A stretch of DNA of 64,000 bases from Pleodorina starrii (taxonomy: Eukaryota; Chlorophyta; Chlorophyceae; Chlamydomonadales; Volvocaceae). The number at the start of each line of letters is the position of its first letter. Within the stretch, counting starts at the first letter, position 1. Of this stretch, positions 23,177 to 35,700 are shown piece by piece. The position numbers and the translations under genes were made by a program. A model generated the notes under the pieces. That model worked only from the letters and a program-made list of their open reading frames with translations. It ran no database searches and had not been told where the DNA came from. The stretch spans positions 2,650,001 through 2,714,000 of the forward strand of contig BRXU01000003.1 in NCBI GenBank assembly GCA_030267565.1. Direction: 5' to 3'.

Positions 23177-23591
23177 GGTAAGTTCTACACCGAAAGTTAA
23201 GGCACTGCTTTCGGCCCGGGTGACCCGGGTTCAAGTCCCACCAAGGACATTTGGAATTTACCTGCGCCCCACAGAAGCAGGCACTGGTTCATTGGCTGGC
23301 GACAGGGAAACCTTGCAATTCCCCCCGGGATCCCGGGATCGAAACCAGTCAGTGACCATTACCCGGGGTGTGATGAGAACGGAGGGTGCCCACCCCTGTC
23401 CCTGTCCCGTCCGGAGGTTTACAAGACTCATCATACAGTCATCAGCACCATCCAGCTGGCCCTTGGAGTCGCCCAGAAGCCTGGCACGCTAGCTACTCAG
23501 CAGAAGTGGCAGCATCAGTGGAGCCGCCAGACAACATGTGTGTCCCATGTCCCGAGTCGGGGTTCCTCCGGAATTAAAAAAAAAAAAAAAA
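23177..23591 (+). mobile_element. SINE, full-length, TSD CCGCA
   Basis: Starts GGTAAGTTCTACACC and ends GGAATT plus a 16-nt A-run. CCGCA at 23172-23176 repeats at 23592-23596. The counterpart at about 51555 (ACCACCGCAGCGAACC) is empty. Confidence 0.95.
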
Positions 23592-25886
23592 CCGCAGCGA
23601 ACCAGGGCAAACGAGCCCCCCCCCACCGGGGAGCACCAGAGAAAACAGAAAACCCACAGCACGCCCGAAGAGAACCCCGCACCACCGAAACCGCCTCCCA
23701 GAGCCACAAAAGCCGCAGGGACGGTGCCACACAAGCGCACCGGAGACAAACAACAACCGACCCCACCCTGGGGGCGTCCCCGCAAGACAGCAGGCCCGAA
23801 GACACACCTCCCTCCCAAGACACCCCGCACCGCAGGAACCTCACTCCCACGTCCCCCCGGCTCCCAAGAACCCCCACGGGCGCAGCAGGGGCAACACTGC
23901 CTGGCTGGAAGCCAGGGCACAAGCGTGCCGGCGACAAGACACCCGCAGACCCCACCCTGGGGGCGACCCCCGAACCGCACCTGCCTCCCACGGCGGCCTG
24001 CACCACACCAACCCTGCACCGAAGCCCCCCCGCCCCTCCCCAGTCCCCCCCCCGAAACCCTCCCCAGACCCCCCGGCGCCACACGCACCCCACTGCCAGG
24101 CTGTTACGGCTTGCCGGTCTTGCTCGGCTTGCCCGTTGGGCTTCGCTTTCCCAGTCCTTGTAACGTCCCTCGCAGAAAAAAAAAAAAAAAAAAAATCGGC
24201 CTCCCCATAGGCCCCGCACCCGCACGCCTCAATGGGCACCCGGGCCAGGTGTGTGTTGCCAGGCAGGGGTACGCCGTCCACCGCTAGGCGCCACATAGTC
24301 TCCTTGTTGTCGTTCTCCCAGCGCACTCCGGACCACAGGCGTGCCTGGGTTGCCCGGAAACGGCTGAGCTCGGCGGCGAGGTGGGGAGGCGCCTGGTTCT
24401 CCGGCGTGCTCAGGGCCTCCCGCACAAACTTGGTGACCAAAGCCACTCGCCACTCGCTGGCCGGCCCGTCCTGTAGTTGTGTCGCCTGGCTGACCGTCAG
24501 GCGGCGGAGCGGCACTGCGTCCGTTCCCCCGGGAAGGCGCCACCCCAGTCGCCCGACGATCATGGCCATCACCTGCGCGCAAACTGGCGGTGGCGGTGCC
24601 GGCGGTTGCTGTTGCTGCTGGAGTCCTTCCGCCTCCGCCTGCTGCCGCTGCTGCTTATGTTATGTTAACGGGTGTTACACTGTGGGCGACTCGCCCTGAG
24701 ACAGGACGAGCACCGGGGGCCCTGACCGGGCCGAGACACAGCGCAGGGGCGGGCGCGCGGCTACGTCCGTCTGTTCCGCCGCGCGCGCCTCACTCCCTCA
24801 CTCGCGTCAGCCAGGGGCACCCACCACGGCCCCTGGCCAACCAACTCAGCGGCGCAGACGACTGCGGGCCGCGCTTAGCGGGAGCCACGCGAGAGGCGTC
24901 ACACACCTCAACCAAAAACGCCTACCAAGACTAGCTACCACCCCCCACCTGGCCAGCCTCCTCGCGCGCTCACGGGGCTCTAGAGCTCTACGCAAAGAGT
25001 GCCTCTGAACGCCCTCTACCCCTGGGGCAGGGGCCCACGACAACGGGGCGGCACCACCGCAGCCCAGAAAAAAAACGAGGCAAGGGAAAGCCCACCTAGG
25101 CCCCCAGACAAGGTCCCTCACGAGAACGAGGGGCTGAGTCCCCTCACCAAGGGCTCCCACGAAAGCCAGCACAGCAAGGAGCCCAACTGCTACAACGAAC
25201 ACGACAACCAAGGTGCTGCTGCAGGAACCGCTCACTAAAGCACCCAACCGCACGTTGGCCCGCCAGGCGGCCTCCTCCTGGGGGCTACAGGTTCCCCGAC
25301 ACTGCCCAGCGCGGGGCAAAACAAACACCCACGGCCGCGGGGGGGATGACAAGCCGGCGCGGCGCCCCCCTGGAAAACCCACTACGGGGCACGGCTCATA
25401 GGCGCTGCCTGCCCTCGCCTACCATGCAGAGAAAACCTGCCCCTCCGTCCCTGGCCGCCTGCGGAGCCCAGCACCACCTACCCTCCCTCTGCAACCCCTC
25501 CCTCTCCACCTCTCCCTCTCCCTAAAGCCCCAAAACTGCAGGCCTCCCGCGCCGCACTCCTCAGCCGCCAGACAGCACAAAACCGCCCCTTACTCCTCGA
25601 CGGGCCCCGTCTCCCGGGAAGAGGGTACACACCCACACTCACACCAGACAAAGCACACAGGCCTGCTCCTTCCCCTCCCTGCTAGCCCACGAGACCCTCG
25701 GCCAGGAAACCCTTGCCCGCACGCCCAGCCCTCCCCTTGCCCACCGCCCTTCCTGCTCTCCTCGCTCCACTCGCCCTCTCCAGGCTCCCCCCCCAGCCCT
25801 CCAATCCCCCCCACCCTCCTCCCCCCCACCGCCCGCTCCCTCCTCCCCTCCAACCAACGCCCCTGCCCCGTCACTAGCACAGCTGC

Positions 25887-26655
25887 TTAGGCCGTGATCT
25901 CCACCGGGGCTGCGCACCGCATTCGCTCCTCAACGACCGCTAGGATGGGGTGCTGCGGCCCCACTCTGTCCCAGCCGTGCCGGGGGGTCTCCAGCGCCGC
26001 GAACGAGCGCAAGCGCGCCCAGAAGTCCGTCACCGCGCGGGCGCGCGCCCGGTCCAGCGGCGAGGCTTCGGCTGCACCCCGCGCTGCTGCCGCTGCTGCC
26101 CCTACTGCTGCCGCCGCCGCTTCCCCCGCCGCCACCTCTCCGGCCCCTGCTTTCTGCGTCGGTGATTCACCCGCGGGGGCGTTCAGCGCGGGTCCCTCCT
26201 GCTGTGTTGCCCCTCCCTCCCGGGCGAAGAAGTCGGTGATAGCCCGCTGGCGCGGTCCCTGTCGCTGGGGCTGCTCTGGCTGGGGCTGCACCTGTTGCTT
26301 TTTTTTTGCTGCTGCTGTTGCTGCTGCTGCCCCGTCGCTGCTGCGGCCCCATCCCGCCCCTGCCTTCGGGTTGCTGCTCGAAGACAGCGCCGCTAGGGCG
26401 ATCACGTCCCAGGGGGCCTGCTCACACCCAGGTGGCGCTTGGGCGAGCCAGAGTTGCTGCCGGGTGGTGGTGGCCCCCGCTGCTGCTTGGGGGGGTGGCA
26501 GGTGCCGGTCGATCTGCTCCCGAACGGCCCTCGCGACAGGGCATTCCCAGAAGTGGTGCAGTCGCGGGGAGCAGGGTCGGCCGGCATCGGCCTCCCCATA
26601 GGCCCCGCACCCGCACGCCTCAATGGGCACCCGGGCCAGGTGTGTGTTGCCAGGC
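25887..26655 (-). pseudogene. LINE B ORF C-terminal fragment (unit B3)
   Basis: Same C-terminal ORF as B1, disrupted by a poly(T) insertion at 26299 and the small deletion near 26383, then cut by C2. It retains HFWECPVARAVREQ. Confidence 0.65.
26299..26307. repeat. Bodyless poly(T) insertion, TSD TTGCT
   Basis: B1 reads CACCTGTTGCTGCTGCTG; here CACCTGTTGCT, T-run, TTGCTGCTGCTG. The same event is present at 57642-57649 with one T fewer. Confidence 0.7.
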
Positions 26656-26704
26656 AGCCTCGTGGGCAGGGTGCATGTGGCCAAACAGGTGCTGGGAAAC
26701 ACCC

Positions 26705-26721
26705 TTTTTTTTTTTTTTTTT
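26705..26721. repeat. Bodyless poly(T) insertion, TSD ACCCT
   Basis: Other copies read GGGAAACACCCTGGCATACC; here ACCCT, about 16 T, A, ACCCTGGCATACC. Shared with 58047-58063, so it is older than the duplication. Confidence 0.8.
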
Positions 26722-28230
26722 AACCCTGGCATACCACCTCTCCATCATCCGCCCCACCCCACCCCAGCTGGCGGCACTCCGCAAGCATATCGACGGCTTT
26801 GTGGCCTGGTCGCTCCTGGAGGAAGACGCGTCCCTGGTGTGCCACGGACGGGCCCTGCTGAAGCCTGGCCCGGAGATCGCCTGCCAGGATCACGACTGTG
26901 GCGGTGTCGGCCATCTCGACCTCGACGCATTCATGGTCGCCCTGCATGCGAAGCCCCTCGCCCAGCTCGCTCAGCCCGGCCAGCAGCCATGGAAGCAGAT
27001 CATGCGGGGTCTGCTCGACGAGTACAGGCCGGATGGGACCACTGGGTGGGGCTGGGTGTATGGCACGGCGGAACCGCCCCCCAGCCTGCCTACGTTCATT
27101 GCCAGCCTGGTGCAGTCCTACCGCTCCTCGCTCCCGACCCGGCTGGCCTACCCAGAGACCACGGACGCGCGTGCCATCCTGCATGAGCCCCTGTTCTTCA
27201 ATGCAGCCCTGCGTGACCCCGCCACCGACCAGCCCTTCACCCCGCCGGCTGGGACCGCCCACCTGGGACCCCGCACCCTGGCCGAGCTCCGTGCAGCGTC
27301 GCCCATGACCCAGCACGAACCCCTCATGCAGGCGGTCCTTGGGGCCATCCCAGCCGACTGGCGGAGACTGCTTTTTTTTTTTTTTTTTTTTCTGCGAGGG
27401 ACGTTACAAGGACTGGGAAAGCGAAGCCCAACGGGCAAGCCGAGCAAGACCGGCAAGCCACAACAGCCTGGCAAGAAGCCCAAAAAACCACATGCCTGGT
27501 TTCAGCCAGGATCGAGCTACGAGAATGCTTGGTGATTACGCGATGGAGCTATTAATTGATGATGATTATGCCTTGAACATGCCGGCGATTATGATCGAGT
27601 GCCGGCCTGTGATGTTCATCGTGATGCCCGCCGAGACCTGAGCGTTTGGAAGGGAGATCAAGTACCCTTTGTGAAGACCGATGCATGATCTGGATGCCTT
27701 TTGAGTGGGTTAATGAGTGCGAAACGCGTCCGGCTCCTTGTCGTGTACCCGCCGGCGGCCATCGATAGGGTTGTCCGTCGCTTGCGAGTTACTTTGCGGG
27801 AAGGTTGCAGGTCACCGGGCAGCGTTATTATAGCCTGAAGTAGGAGGTTACACAGGTGGGGTCCTGTTTGGCATGATTTAGCAGCGTGCGCCGAGCCACC
27901 AGCGCGAGGGTGAGCCAAGGGACGGGGGCCGAACGGAGAGCCTGCCCGTGCCCGCAGATAAGCGGCGGTCAGTAGCTGGCGATGTGTGCCGGCTCCTTAC
28001 GGCATAATGCGTGATAGCCGACGGGTTTGACTTTTAGCAAGTCGGCAGCGTGAAGAGCTTTGACAACCGGCGGCCCCTTGTGTACGGCCTTGATACCCAG
28101 GGGGGGCGTGCTAGCCAGGGTTTTCCCCCGAGTGCGGCATCTGGTCCTCTGATAGGGCGGTCTTCTTTTGTATGTGGCGCTTTCCGGGAATGGCTCCAGG
28201 GGATTTCTGAGGGATGTTCTGTTGAATAGT

Positions 28231-28278
28231 GTTTTACCAGGGCCAGGGCCTTAGGGTTTACCCTGGCCCTGGTAAAAC
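28231..28278. repeat. Perfect 18-bp inverted repeat with telomere-like loop
   Basis: GTTTTACCAGGGCCAGGG (28231-28248), loop CCTTAGGGTTTA, then its exact complement (28261-28278). Confidence 0.95.
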
Positions 28279-28294
28279 CCTGGCCCTGGTAAAA

Positions 28295-28334
28295 CCCTAA
28301 AACCCTAAAACCCTAAAACCCTAAAACCCTAAAC
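28295..28334. repeat. Interstitial telomere tract (CCCTAAAA)4
   Basis: Four perfect CCCTAAAA units and one CCCTAAA, the TTTTAGGG telomere type known from Chlamydomonas. Confidence 0.9.
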
Positions 28335-31300
28335 CTAAGGAGCCAAGGAGAGAGAAAAAGCCAAGCAACGCCTAAACTCGCAGACAGGACAGGGACAGGG
28401 ACGGGGGCAGCAAGGGGCCAGGAGCCACTGCTGCACGGGCGGCACACACGGCCACCCCTACCTCCAAGACACCGAGGAGGGAACTGAAACCAACACCAGG
28501 GCCCAACACCAGGGCCAAACCCCAGGGCCCAACACCAGGGCCAACACCACGGCCCAACACCAGGGCCAACCCCACAGCCCAACACCAGGGCCCAACACCA
28601 GGGCCCAAAACCAGAGCCAACACCACGGCCCAACACCAGGGCCAAAACCACGGCCCAACACCCGGGCCAGCACCACGGACCAACAACAGGGCCCGTCACC
28701 GGAGACAAGCCCCAGGGATGGGCAAAGGCCCCAACAGCGACCACAGCGACAACACAACCACAACCTGCACAACCTCAACAGCCAAGGGGCGAACCCTACA
28801 CCCTGGGCGACAGCAACAGGAACAACAAACAAAACCGGGCAACCACCGCTGCCAGCCGACCCCCTGGACCCCGAACTGCCGCCGGCACCCGACTGGCTCC
28901 TGTCGCCCGATGGCAGCCGGGTCAGCAGCCCTACGGGAGTCTTGTGGGCCGTCCTGCCCAACGGCCGCTTGGTGCCCCCAGACAGCGAGCAGGCCGGAGC
29001 AGCAGGGGACGCCGACTGGCCTGCAGCCTGCGTGCTGCCGGGCCGCAAGCCGCGCCGACACTGGACCTTGGAGGACCATCAGCGATACAGCGAGGCGCCC
29101 CCGGCCCAACGCGCCTCCTCATGGCCAGTGGAATACCAGCTGCTGGGGCTTTGGGACTCGGTCCAGTGCTACCCCCTCAGCCACGGCCACGGCACGCTGC
29201 CCCTCATCCACTACACAGTGAGTGAGGTGCGCCACCGCCTCACCGCCCGCGGTCACAGCTGGGGCCGGGACCAGGACACGGAGCCCCTCATGCCCGCGGC
29301 GTGGCCCGAGCAGCCGCACAGCCAGCTACAGCAACAGGAGGCCCGCTGGCACCAACACTGGCTGGCTCAGCAAGCGCCCAGCCGCAGCCGGTGGTTTGCC
29401 ATGAACCCCACGCCCAGCCCCGGCTGGATGCGGCCCCGCTCCTCCCCCCCATCACTGCCCTCGGCCGCTGCAAGCCCGGTCAGCCAGCCTAGCAGCCGCC
29501 ATGCGGCACCGCACCAGCAGGACCCCGGTGCTGCCGCCGGACCGTCGGCGCCCGCCGGGCCGGCCCCGGAGGCAGACCCGGCAGCTGATGGCCCGGCTGG
29601 CATGTCTCCCCTCGACCGCCGGCGGGCCTGGCAGCGGCTGTGGGACTGCCCCGCAAGCAACCGGGCCAAGGCGCTCACCTGGCGGCTGCACCATGGACGG
29701 CTCCCGTGCGGGGTGTACCTGGCCTCCAAAGGTCAGCCGCAGCGTGCCCACTGCTCTGCTCCTAGCTGCTCGGTGGACGGCAACCTGCATGTCGCCAGCC
29801 TGACCCACGTCTTCTTGGAGTGCGGGGCTTACACCGCAGCTCGGGTTTGGCTGGCAGAGCTGTGGGCGGCAGTCTCCGGGGCCGCGGACTTGCCTTTCAG
29901 ACAGCCGGCTGTGCTGCTGGGAGACTGGCCGGGAGGGTGGCCGGCCTACCCCACCAGCCCTGGGCTGCAGCTGCTGTGGGCAGCCCTTCGAGCCACTTGG
30001 CTGTGGGCGGTCTGGGGCCACTACCACAGGGCGGAGCCTGATGACCATCCGTCGGCCACGGTGGTGGGCTGCGTCATTGGGGAGCTGCAGCGTCTCATGA
30101 GGGCACATTTCAGCATGGCGGCGCTCTCCGAGGACACTCTGGCGGGGCTGCCCCGGGGCCACATCACAGCACGTGGGCAGCCTCGTGGGCAGGGTGCATG
30201 TGGCCAAACAGGTGCTGGGAAACACCCTGGCATACCACCTCTCCATCATCCGCCCCACCCCACCCCAGCTGGCGGCACTCCGCAAGCATATCGACGGTTT
30301 TGTGGCCTGGTCGCTCCTGGAGGAAGACGCGTCCCTGGTGTGCCACGGACGGGCCCTGCTGAAGCCTGGCCCGGAGATCGCCTGCCAGAATCACGACTGT
30401 GGCGGTGTCGGCCATCTCGACCTCGACGCCTTCATGGTCGCCCTGCATGCGAAGCCCCTCGCCCAGCTCGCTCAGCCCGGCCAGCAGCCATGGAAGCAGA
30501 TCATGCGGGGTCTGCTCGACGAGTACAGGCCGGATGGGACCACTGGGTGGGGCTGGGTGTATGGCACGGCGGAACCGCCCCCCAGCCTGCCTACGTTCAT
30601 TGCCAGCCTGGTGCAGTCCTACCGCTCCTCGCTCCCGACCCGGCTGGCCTACCCAGAGACCACGGACGCGCGTGCCATCCTGCATGAGCCCCTGTTCTTC
30701 AATGCAGCCCTGCGTGACCCCGCCACCGACCAGCCCTTCACCCCGCCGGCTGGGACCGCCCACCTGGGACCCCGCACCCTGGCCGAGCTCCGTGCAGCGT
30801 CGCCCATGACCCAGCACGAACCCCTCATGCAGGCGGTCCTTGAGGCCATCCCAGCCGACTGGCGGAGACTGCTGCCAGCCGACCCCCTAGACCCCGAACT
30901 GCCGCCGGCGCCCGACTGGCTCCTGTCGCCCGATGGCAGCCGGGTAAGCAGCCCTACGGGAGTCTTGTGGGCCGTCCTGCCCAACGGCCGCTTGGTGCCC
31001 CCAGACAGCGAGCAGGCCGGAGCAGCAGGGGACGCCGACTGGCCTGCAGCCTGCGTGCTGCCGGGCCGCAAGCCACGCCGACACTGGACCTTGGAGGACC
31101 ATCAGCGATACAGCGAGGCGCCCCCGGCCCAACGCGCCTCCTCATGGCCAGTGGAATACCAGCTGCTGGGGCTTTGGGACTCGGTTCAGTGCTACCCCCT
31201 CAGCCACGGCCACGGCACGCTGCCCCTCATCCACTACACAGTTTTTTTTTTTTTTTTTTTTCTGCGAGGGACGTTACAAGGACTGGGAAAGCGAAGCCCA

Positions 31301-31514
31301 ACGGGCAAGCCGAGCAAGACCGGCAAGCCACAACAGCCTGGCAAGAAGCCCAAAAAACCACCGCAAGGAGCCAAGGAGAGAGAAAAAGCCAAGCAACGCC
31401 TAAACTCGCAGACAGGACAGGGACAGGGACGGGGGCAGCAAGGGGCCAGGAGCCACTGCTGCACGGGCGGCACACACGGCCACCCCTACCTCCAAGACAC
31501 CGAGGAGGGAACTG

Positions 31515-31730
31515 AAACCAACACCAGGGCCCAACACCAGGGCCAAACCCCAGGGCCCAACACCAGGGCCAACACCACGGCCCAACACCAGGGCCAACCC
31601 CACAGCCCAACACCAGGGCCCAACACCAGGGCCCAAAACCAGAGCCAACACCACGGCCCAACACCAGGGCCAAAACCACGGCCCAACACCCGGGCCAGCA
31701 CCACGGACCAACAACAGGGCCCGTCACCGG
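31515..31730 (-). repeat. 3'UTR minisatellite of complete LINE A
   Basis: Plus-strand units of CCAACACCAGGGC with variants (CAACACCACGGCC). It lies about 250 bp from the poly(A) site and is conserved in order and variant pattern among all copies. Confidence 0.85.
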
Positions 31731-32714
31731 AGACAAGCCCCAGGGATGGGCAAAGGCCCCAACAGCGACCACAGCGACAACACAACCACAACCTGCACAA
31801 CCTCAACAGCCAAGGGGCGAACCCTACACCCTGGGCGACAGCAACAGGAACAACAAACAAAACCGGGCAACCACCGCAGCGAACCAGGGCAAACGAGCCC
31901 CCCCCCCACCGGGGAGCACCAGAGAAAACAGAAAACCCACAGCACGCCCGAAGAGAACCCCGCACCACCGAAACCGCCTCCCAGAGCCACAAAAGCCGCA
32001 GGGACGGTGCCACACAAGCGCACCGGAGACAAACAACAACCGACCCCACCCTGGGGGCGTCCCCGCAAGACAGCAGGCCCGAAGACACACCTCCCTCCCA
32101 AGACACCCCGCACCGCAGGAACCTCACTCCCACGTCCCCCCGGCTCCCAAGAACCCCCACGGGCGCAGCAGGGGCAACACTGCCTGGCTGGAAGCCAGGG
32201 CACAAGCGTGCCGGCGACAAGACACCCGCAGACCCCACCCTGGGGGCGACCCCCGAACCGCACCTGCCTCCCACGGCGGCCTGCACCACACCAACCCTGC
32301 ACCGAAGCCCCCCCGCCCCTCCCCAGTCCCCCCCCCGAAACCCTCCCCAGACCCCCCGGCGCCACACGCACCCCACTCCCAAGAACCCCCCCCTCCAGGC
32401 CGCAGGGGCAGCACCGCCGGGTCAGAGACCAAGGCACGAGAGCGCCAGCGACAAAACACCCACAGACCCCACACAGGGGGCGACCCCTCAAGACAGCAGC
32501 CTCCGAACCGCACCTGCCTCCCGCGGCAGCCTGCACCACACCAACCCTGCTCCTAAGCTCCCCCGACCCCCAAGACCCCCTCCGGCCCCACCCACAGCAA
32601 GCCCCGCACCGCACCCCCCTCCCTAGGCAACCCGCACCGCACTCCCCCCACCCTCGAGGCCCCTCGCACCCTAAGGACCTCAGACACCGAGATCCCCCAC
32701 TCCCAACACCCCGC

Positions 32715-35700
32715 TCACGACGGCCCCGGCTGCCCTGTCAGCTGAGCTGCTGCCTGGCTGGGCTGGGCGCTGATGGCTGACCCGGATGGGGAGACCTGCT
32801 GTGCTGCCTGGGCGCCCCCGGCGGGTGCCTGTGGTGCTGGGACCGGGGCCACCCGGGACAGATGAACCTGCAGACGCGGGCTGCTGCCAGCCACCCGCTG
32901 CACGGAGCAGAGGACGCCTTCATGCGCCCAGGAGGCTTCGAAGGCATCCAGCCGGCCGGGCTTCAGCTGTGCTGTGATGTGGCCCCGGGGCAGCCCCGCC
33001 AGAGTGTCCTCGGAGAGCGCCGCCATGCTGAAATGTGCCCTCATGAGACGCTGCAGCTCCCCAATGACGCAGCCCACCACCGTGGCCGACGGATGGTCAT
33101 CAGGCTCCGCCCTGTGGTAGTGGCCCCAGACCGCCCACAGCCAAGTGGCTCGAAGGGCTGCCCACAGCAGCTGCAGCCCAGGGCTGGTGGGGTAGGCCGG
33201 CCACCCTCCCGGCCAGTCTCCCAGCAGCACAGCCGGCTGTCTGAAAGGCAAGTCCGCGGCCCCGGAGACTGTTGCCCACAGCTCTGCCAGCCAAACCCGA
33301 GCTGCGGTGTAAGCCCCGCACTCCAAGAAGACGTGGGTCAGGCTGGCGACATGCAGGTTGCCGTCCACCGAGCAGCTAGGAGCAGAGCAGTGGGCACGCT
33401 GCGGCTGACCTTTGGAGGCCAGGTACACCCCGCACGGGAGCCGTCCATGGTGCAGCCGCCAGGCGAGCGCCTTGGCCCGGTTGCTTGCGGGGCAGTCCCA
33501 CAGCCGCTGCCAGGCCCGCCGGCGGTCGAGGGGAGACATGCCAGCCGGGCCATCAGCTGCCGGGTCTGCCTCCGGGGCCGGCCCGGCGGGTGCCGACGGT
33601 CCGGCGGCAGCACCGGGGTCCTGCTGGTGCGGTGCCGCATGGCGGCTGCTAGGCTGGCTGACCGGGCTTGCAGCGGCCGAGGGCAGTGATGGGGGGGAGG
33701 AGCGGGGCCGCATCCAGCCGGGGCTGGGCGTGGGGTTCATGGCAAACCACCGGCTGCGGCTGGGCGCTTGCTGAGCCAGCCAGTGTTGGTGCCAGCGGGC
33801 CTCCTGTTGCTGTAGCTGGCTGTGCGGCTGCTCGGGCCACGCCGCGGGCATGAGGGGCTCCGTGTCCTGGTCCCGGCCCCAGCTGTGGCCGCGGGCGGTG
33901 AGGCAGTGGCGCACCTCACTCACTGTGTAGTGGATGAGGGGCAGCGTGCCGTGGCCGTGGCTGAGGGGGTAGCACTGGACCGAGTCCCAAAGCCCCAGCA
34001 GCTGGTATTCCACTGGCCATGAGGAGGCGCGTTGGGCCGGGGGCGCCTCGCTGTATCGCTGATGGTCCTCCAAGGTCCAGTGTCGGCGCGGCTTGCGGCC
34101 CGGCAGCACGCAGGCTGCAGGCCAGTCGGCGTCCCCTGCTGCTCCGGCCTGCTCGCTGTCTGGGGGCACCAAGCGGCCGTTGGGCAGGACGGCCCACAAG
34201 ACTCCCGTAGGGCTGCTTACCCGGCTGCCATCGGGCGACAGGAGCCAGTCGGGCGCCGGCGGCAGTTCGGGGTCCAGGGGGTCGGCTGGCAGCAGTCTCC
34301 GCCAGTCGGTTGGGATGGCCCCAAGGACCGCCTGCATGAGGGGTTCGTGCTGGGTCATGGGCGACGCTGCACGGAGCTCGGCCAGGGTGCGGGGTCCCAG
34401 GTGGGCGGTCCCAGCCGGCGGGGTGAAGGGCTGGTCGGTGGCGGGGTCACGCAGGGCTGCATTGAAGAACAGGGGCTCATGCAGGATGGCACGCGCGTCC
34501 GTGGTCTCTGGGTAGGCCAGCCGGGTCGGGAGCGAGGAGCGGTAGGACTGCACCAGGCTGGCAATGAACGTAGGCAGGCTGGGGGGCGGTTCCGCCGTGC
34601 CATACACCCAGCCCCACCCAGTGGTCCCATCCGGCCTGTACTCGTCGAGCAGACCCCGCATGATCTGCTTCCATGGCTGCTGGCCGGGCTGAGCGAGCTG
34701 GGCGAGGGGCTTCGCATGCAGGGCGACCATGAATGCGTCGAGGTCGAGATGGCCGACACCGCCACAGTCGTGATCCTGGCAGGCGATCTCCGGGCCAGGC
34801 TTCAGCAGGGCCCGTCCGTGGCACACCAGGGACGCGTCTTCCTCCAGGAGCGACCAGGCCACAAAGCCGTCGATATGCTTGCGGAGTGCCGCCAGCTGGG
34901 GTGGGGTGGGGCGGATGATGGAGAGGTGGTATGCCAGGGTGTTTCCCAGCACCTGTTTGGCCACATGCACCCTGCCCACGAGGCTGAGGCCGTGTCGCCG
35001 CCACACATGGCCGAGACGCTGAACCCGCTGAATTCTGCTGGTGTAGCAGAGCCGCGCGGCCTCCGCCGGGTCCAGAGTGAGAGGGATTCCCAGGTGGCGG
35101 GGGGGTTCCTCACCGGGAGTCGGGAAACTCGCACCAGTTGCGGCGTTGGGCCCCACCACCGGCTCGTGGGTACCCAGCACCATCCCCTTCCCCTTGCTGG
35201 CATTGACCCGTGCGTTGCTGGCCCTGCAGAACAGCTGGACTGCCGCGGTAGCGACCTCCCCATCCCTGTCGACATTGCTGACCGTGAGCACCGTATCGTC
35301 CGCGTGGTGGGTGACAGGGGGGGCTGGCACGTTGTTGGGGAGGGTGGGGGTGCGGAGAGCGTTGGTGCTGCGCAGGTGGTGCAGGTACGAGGTGAGAGGT
35401 TCCAGCTGCATGACCCACAGGACGGGCGACAGGGTGCTGCCCTGCTGAAGGCCGTTGCGGACCGGGAAAGGTGCTGACTGGTGCCCATTGACCACCACCC
35501 GGCAGGAGCCATCTGACGTGAGCAGGCGCAGCCAGCGCTGTGTGTGCTGACCGAAGCCCATGGCCTCGGCCACCCGGTAGAGCCAGGGGCGATGGACCCG
35601 GTCGTAGGCCTTCTCGATGTCGAGTATGATGAGGGCTGCCGGTTGCTGCGAGTGCCGCACCCACTCCGCCAGGGCCAGGTGGTAAAGGGTGTTGTCGCGG

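Larger units (their letters stand above)
22125..24094 (-). mobile_element. LINE A 3'UTR-only copy in C1 3'UTR
   Basis: Poly(T) 22125-22141 to CGCACCCCACT at 24094, splitting CTTCTT|GCCAGGCTG. Two SINEs (22366-22788, 23177-23591) are inserted in it. The private variant GAAGCCCCAAAAACC is shared with 50925-52382, its duplicated counterpart. Truncation equals that of N1. Confidence 0.85.
15456..24195 (+). mobile_element. LINE A copy C1, in B2, with nested insertions
   Basis: TSD ATCGGCC/TCGGCC flanks it (before 15456 and at 24195-24201). Own pieces: 15456-16858, 18146-18927, 19344-22124 and 24095-24195. A filler of about 12 bp (TTGCGGCTGGGG) precedes ORF2 homology at GACCCGGGTGCGG. It begins upstream of RT and reaches poly(A) at 24176-24195. 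Nested in it are N1, a SINE and a minus-strand LINE A. Confidence 0.85.
10691..24653 (-). mobile_element. LINE B unit B2, interrupted by four insertions
   Basis: Unit pieces are 10691-11464, 11966-12025, 13954-15097, 15420-15455 and 24196-24653. Between them sit a LINE A 3' fragment, LINE A copy cp2, a SINE and the large LINE A copy C1. Joining the pieces reproduces the uninterrupted B1 unit. It ends at the same CAG-tract edge as B1. Confidence 0.75.
24654..26655 (-). mobile_element. LINE B unit B3
   Basis: Starts at TATGTTATGTTAACGGG against the B2 edge. It continues through the 3'UTR and ORF to 26655, where LINE A copy C2 is inserted. It carries private differences from B1: CTGCTACAACG, ACCATGCAGAG, a 27-bp deletion at CTCGAAG|ACAGCGCC and CGACAGGGC. 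All recur in 56191-58003. Confidence 0.75.
27492..28336. other. Foreign 845-bp segment ending in telomere repeats
   Basis: Splits the 3'UTR word CCAC-CGC-AAGGAGCC with loss of CGC and no TSD. It is AT-richer than all surrounding DNA. The left edge has CCTGGTTTCAGCCAGG; the right end carries a perfect hairpin (28231-28278) and CCCTAAAA repeats. A 50-codon open frame (27492-27641, MPGFSQDRATRM to MFIVMPAET) matches nothing I recognise. It may be captured DNA from a break repair or a fragment of an unknown element. Confidence 0.6.
27372..28849 (-). mobile_element. LINE A 3'UTR copy in C2, itself interrupted
   Basis: Poly(T) 27372-27391 and the LINE A 3' end to 27491; then a foreign segment 27492-28336; then the 3'UTR again to ACCACCGC at about 28848. 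Target in ORF2 is GACTGCT|GCCAGCC. The counterpart of this site at 59131 is empty. Confidence 0.85.

Noticed and set aside
28295..28334. Telomerase RNA template
   Set aside because: Four to five repeat units are more than a template needs, and no conserved telomerase RNA context is visible; an interstitial telomere tract is simpler.
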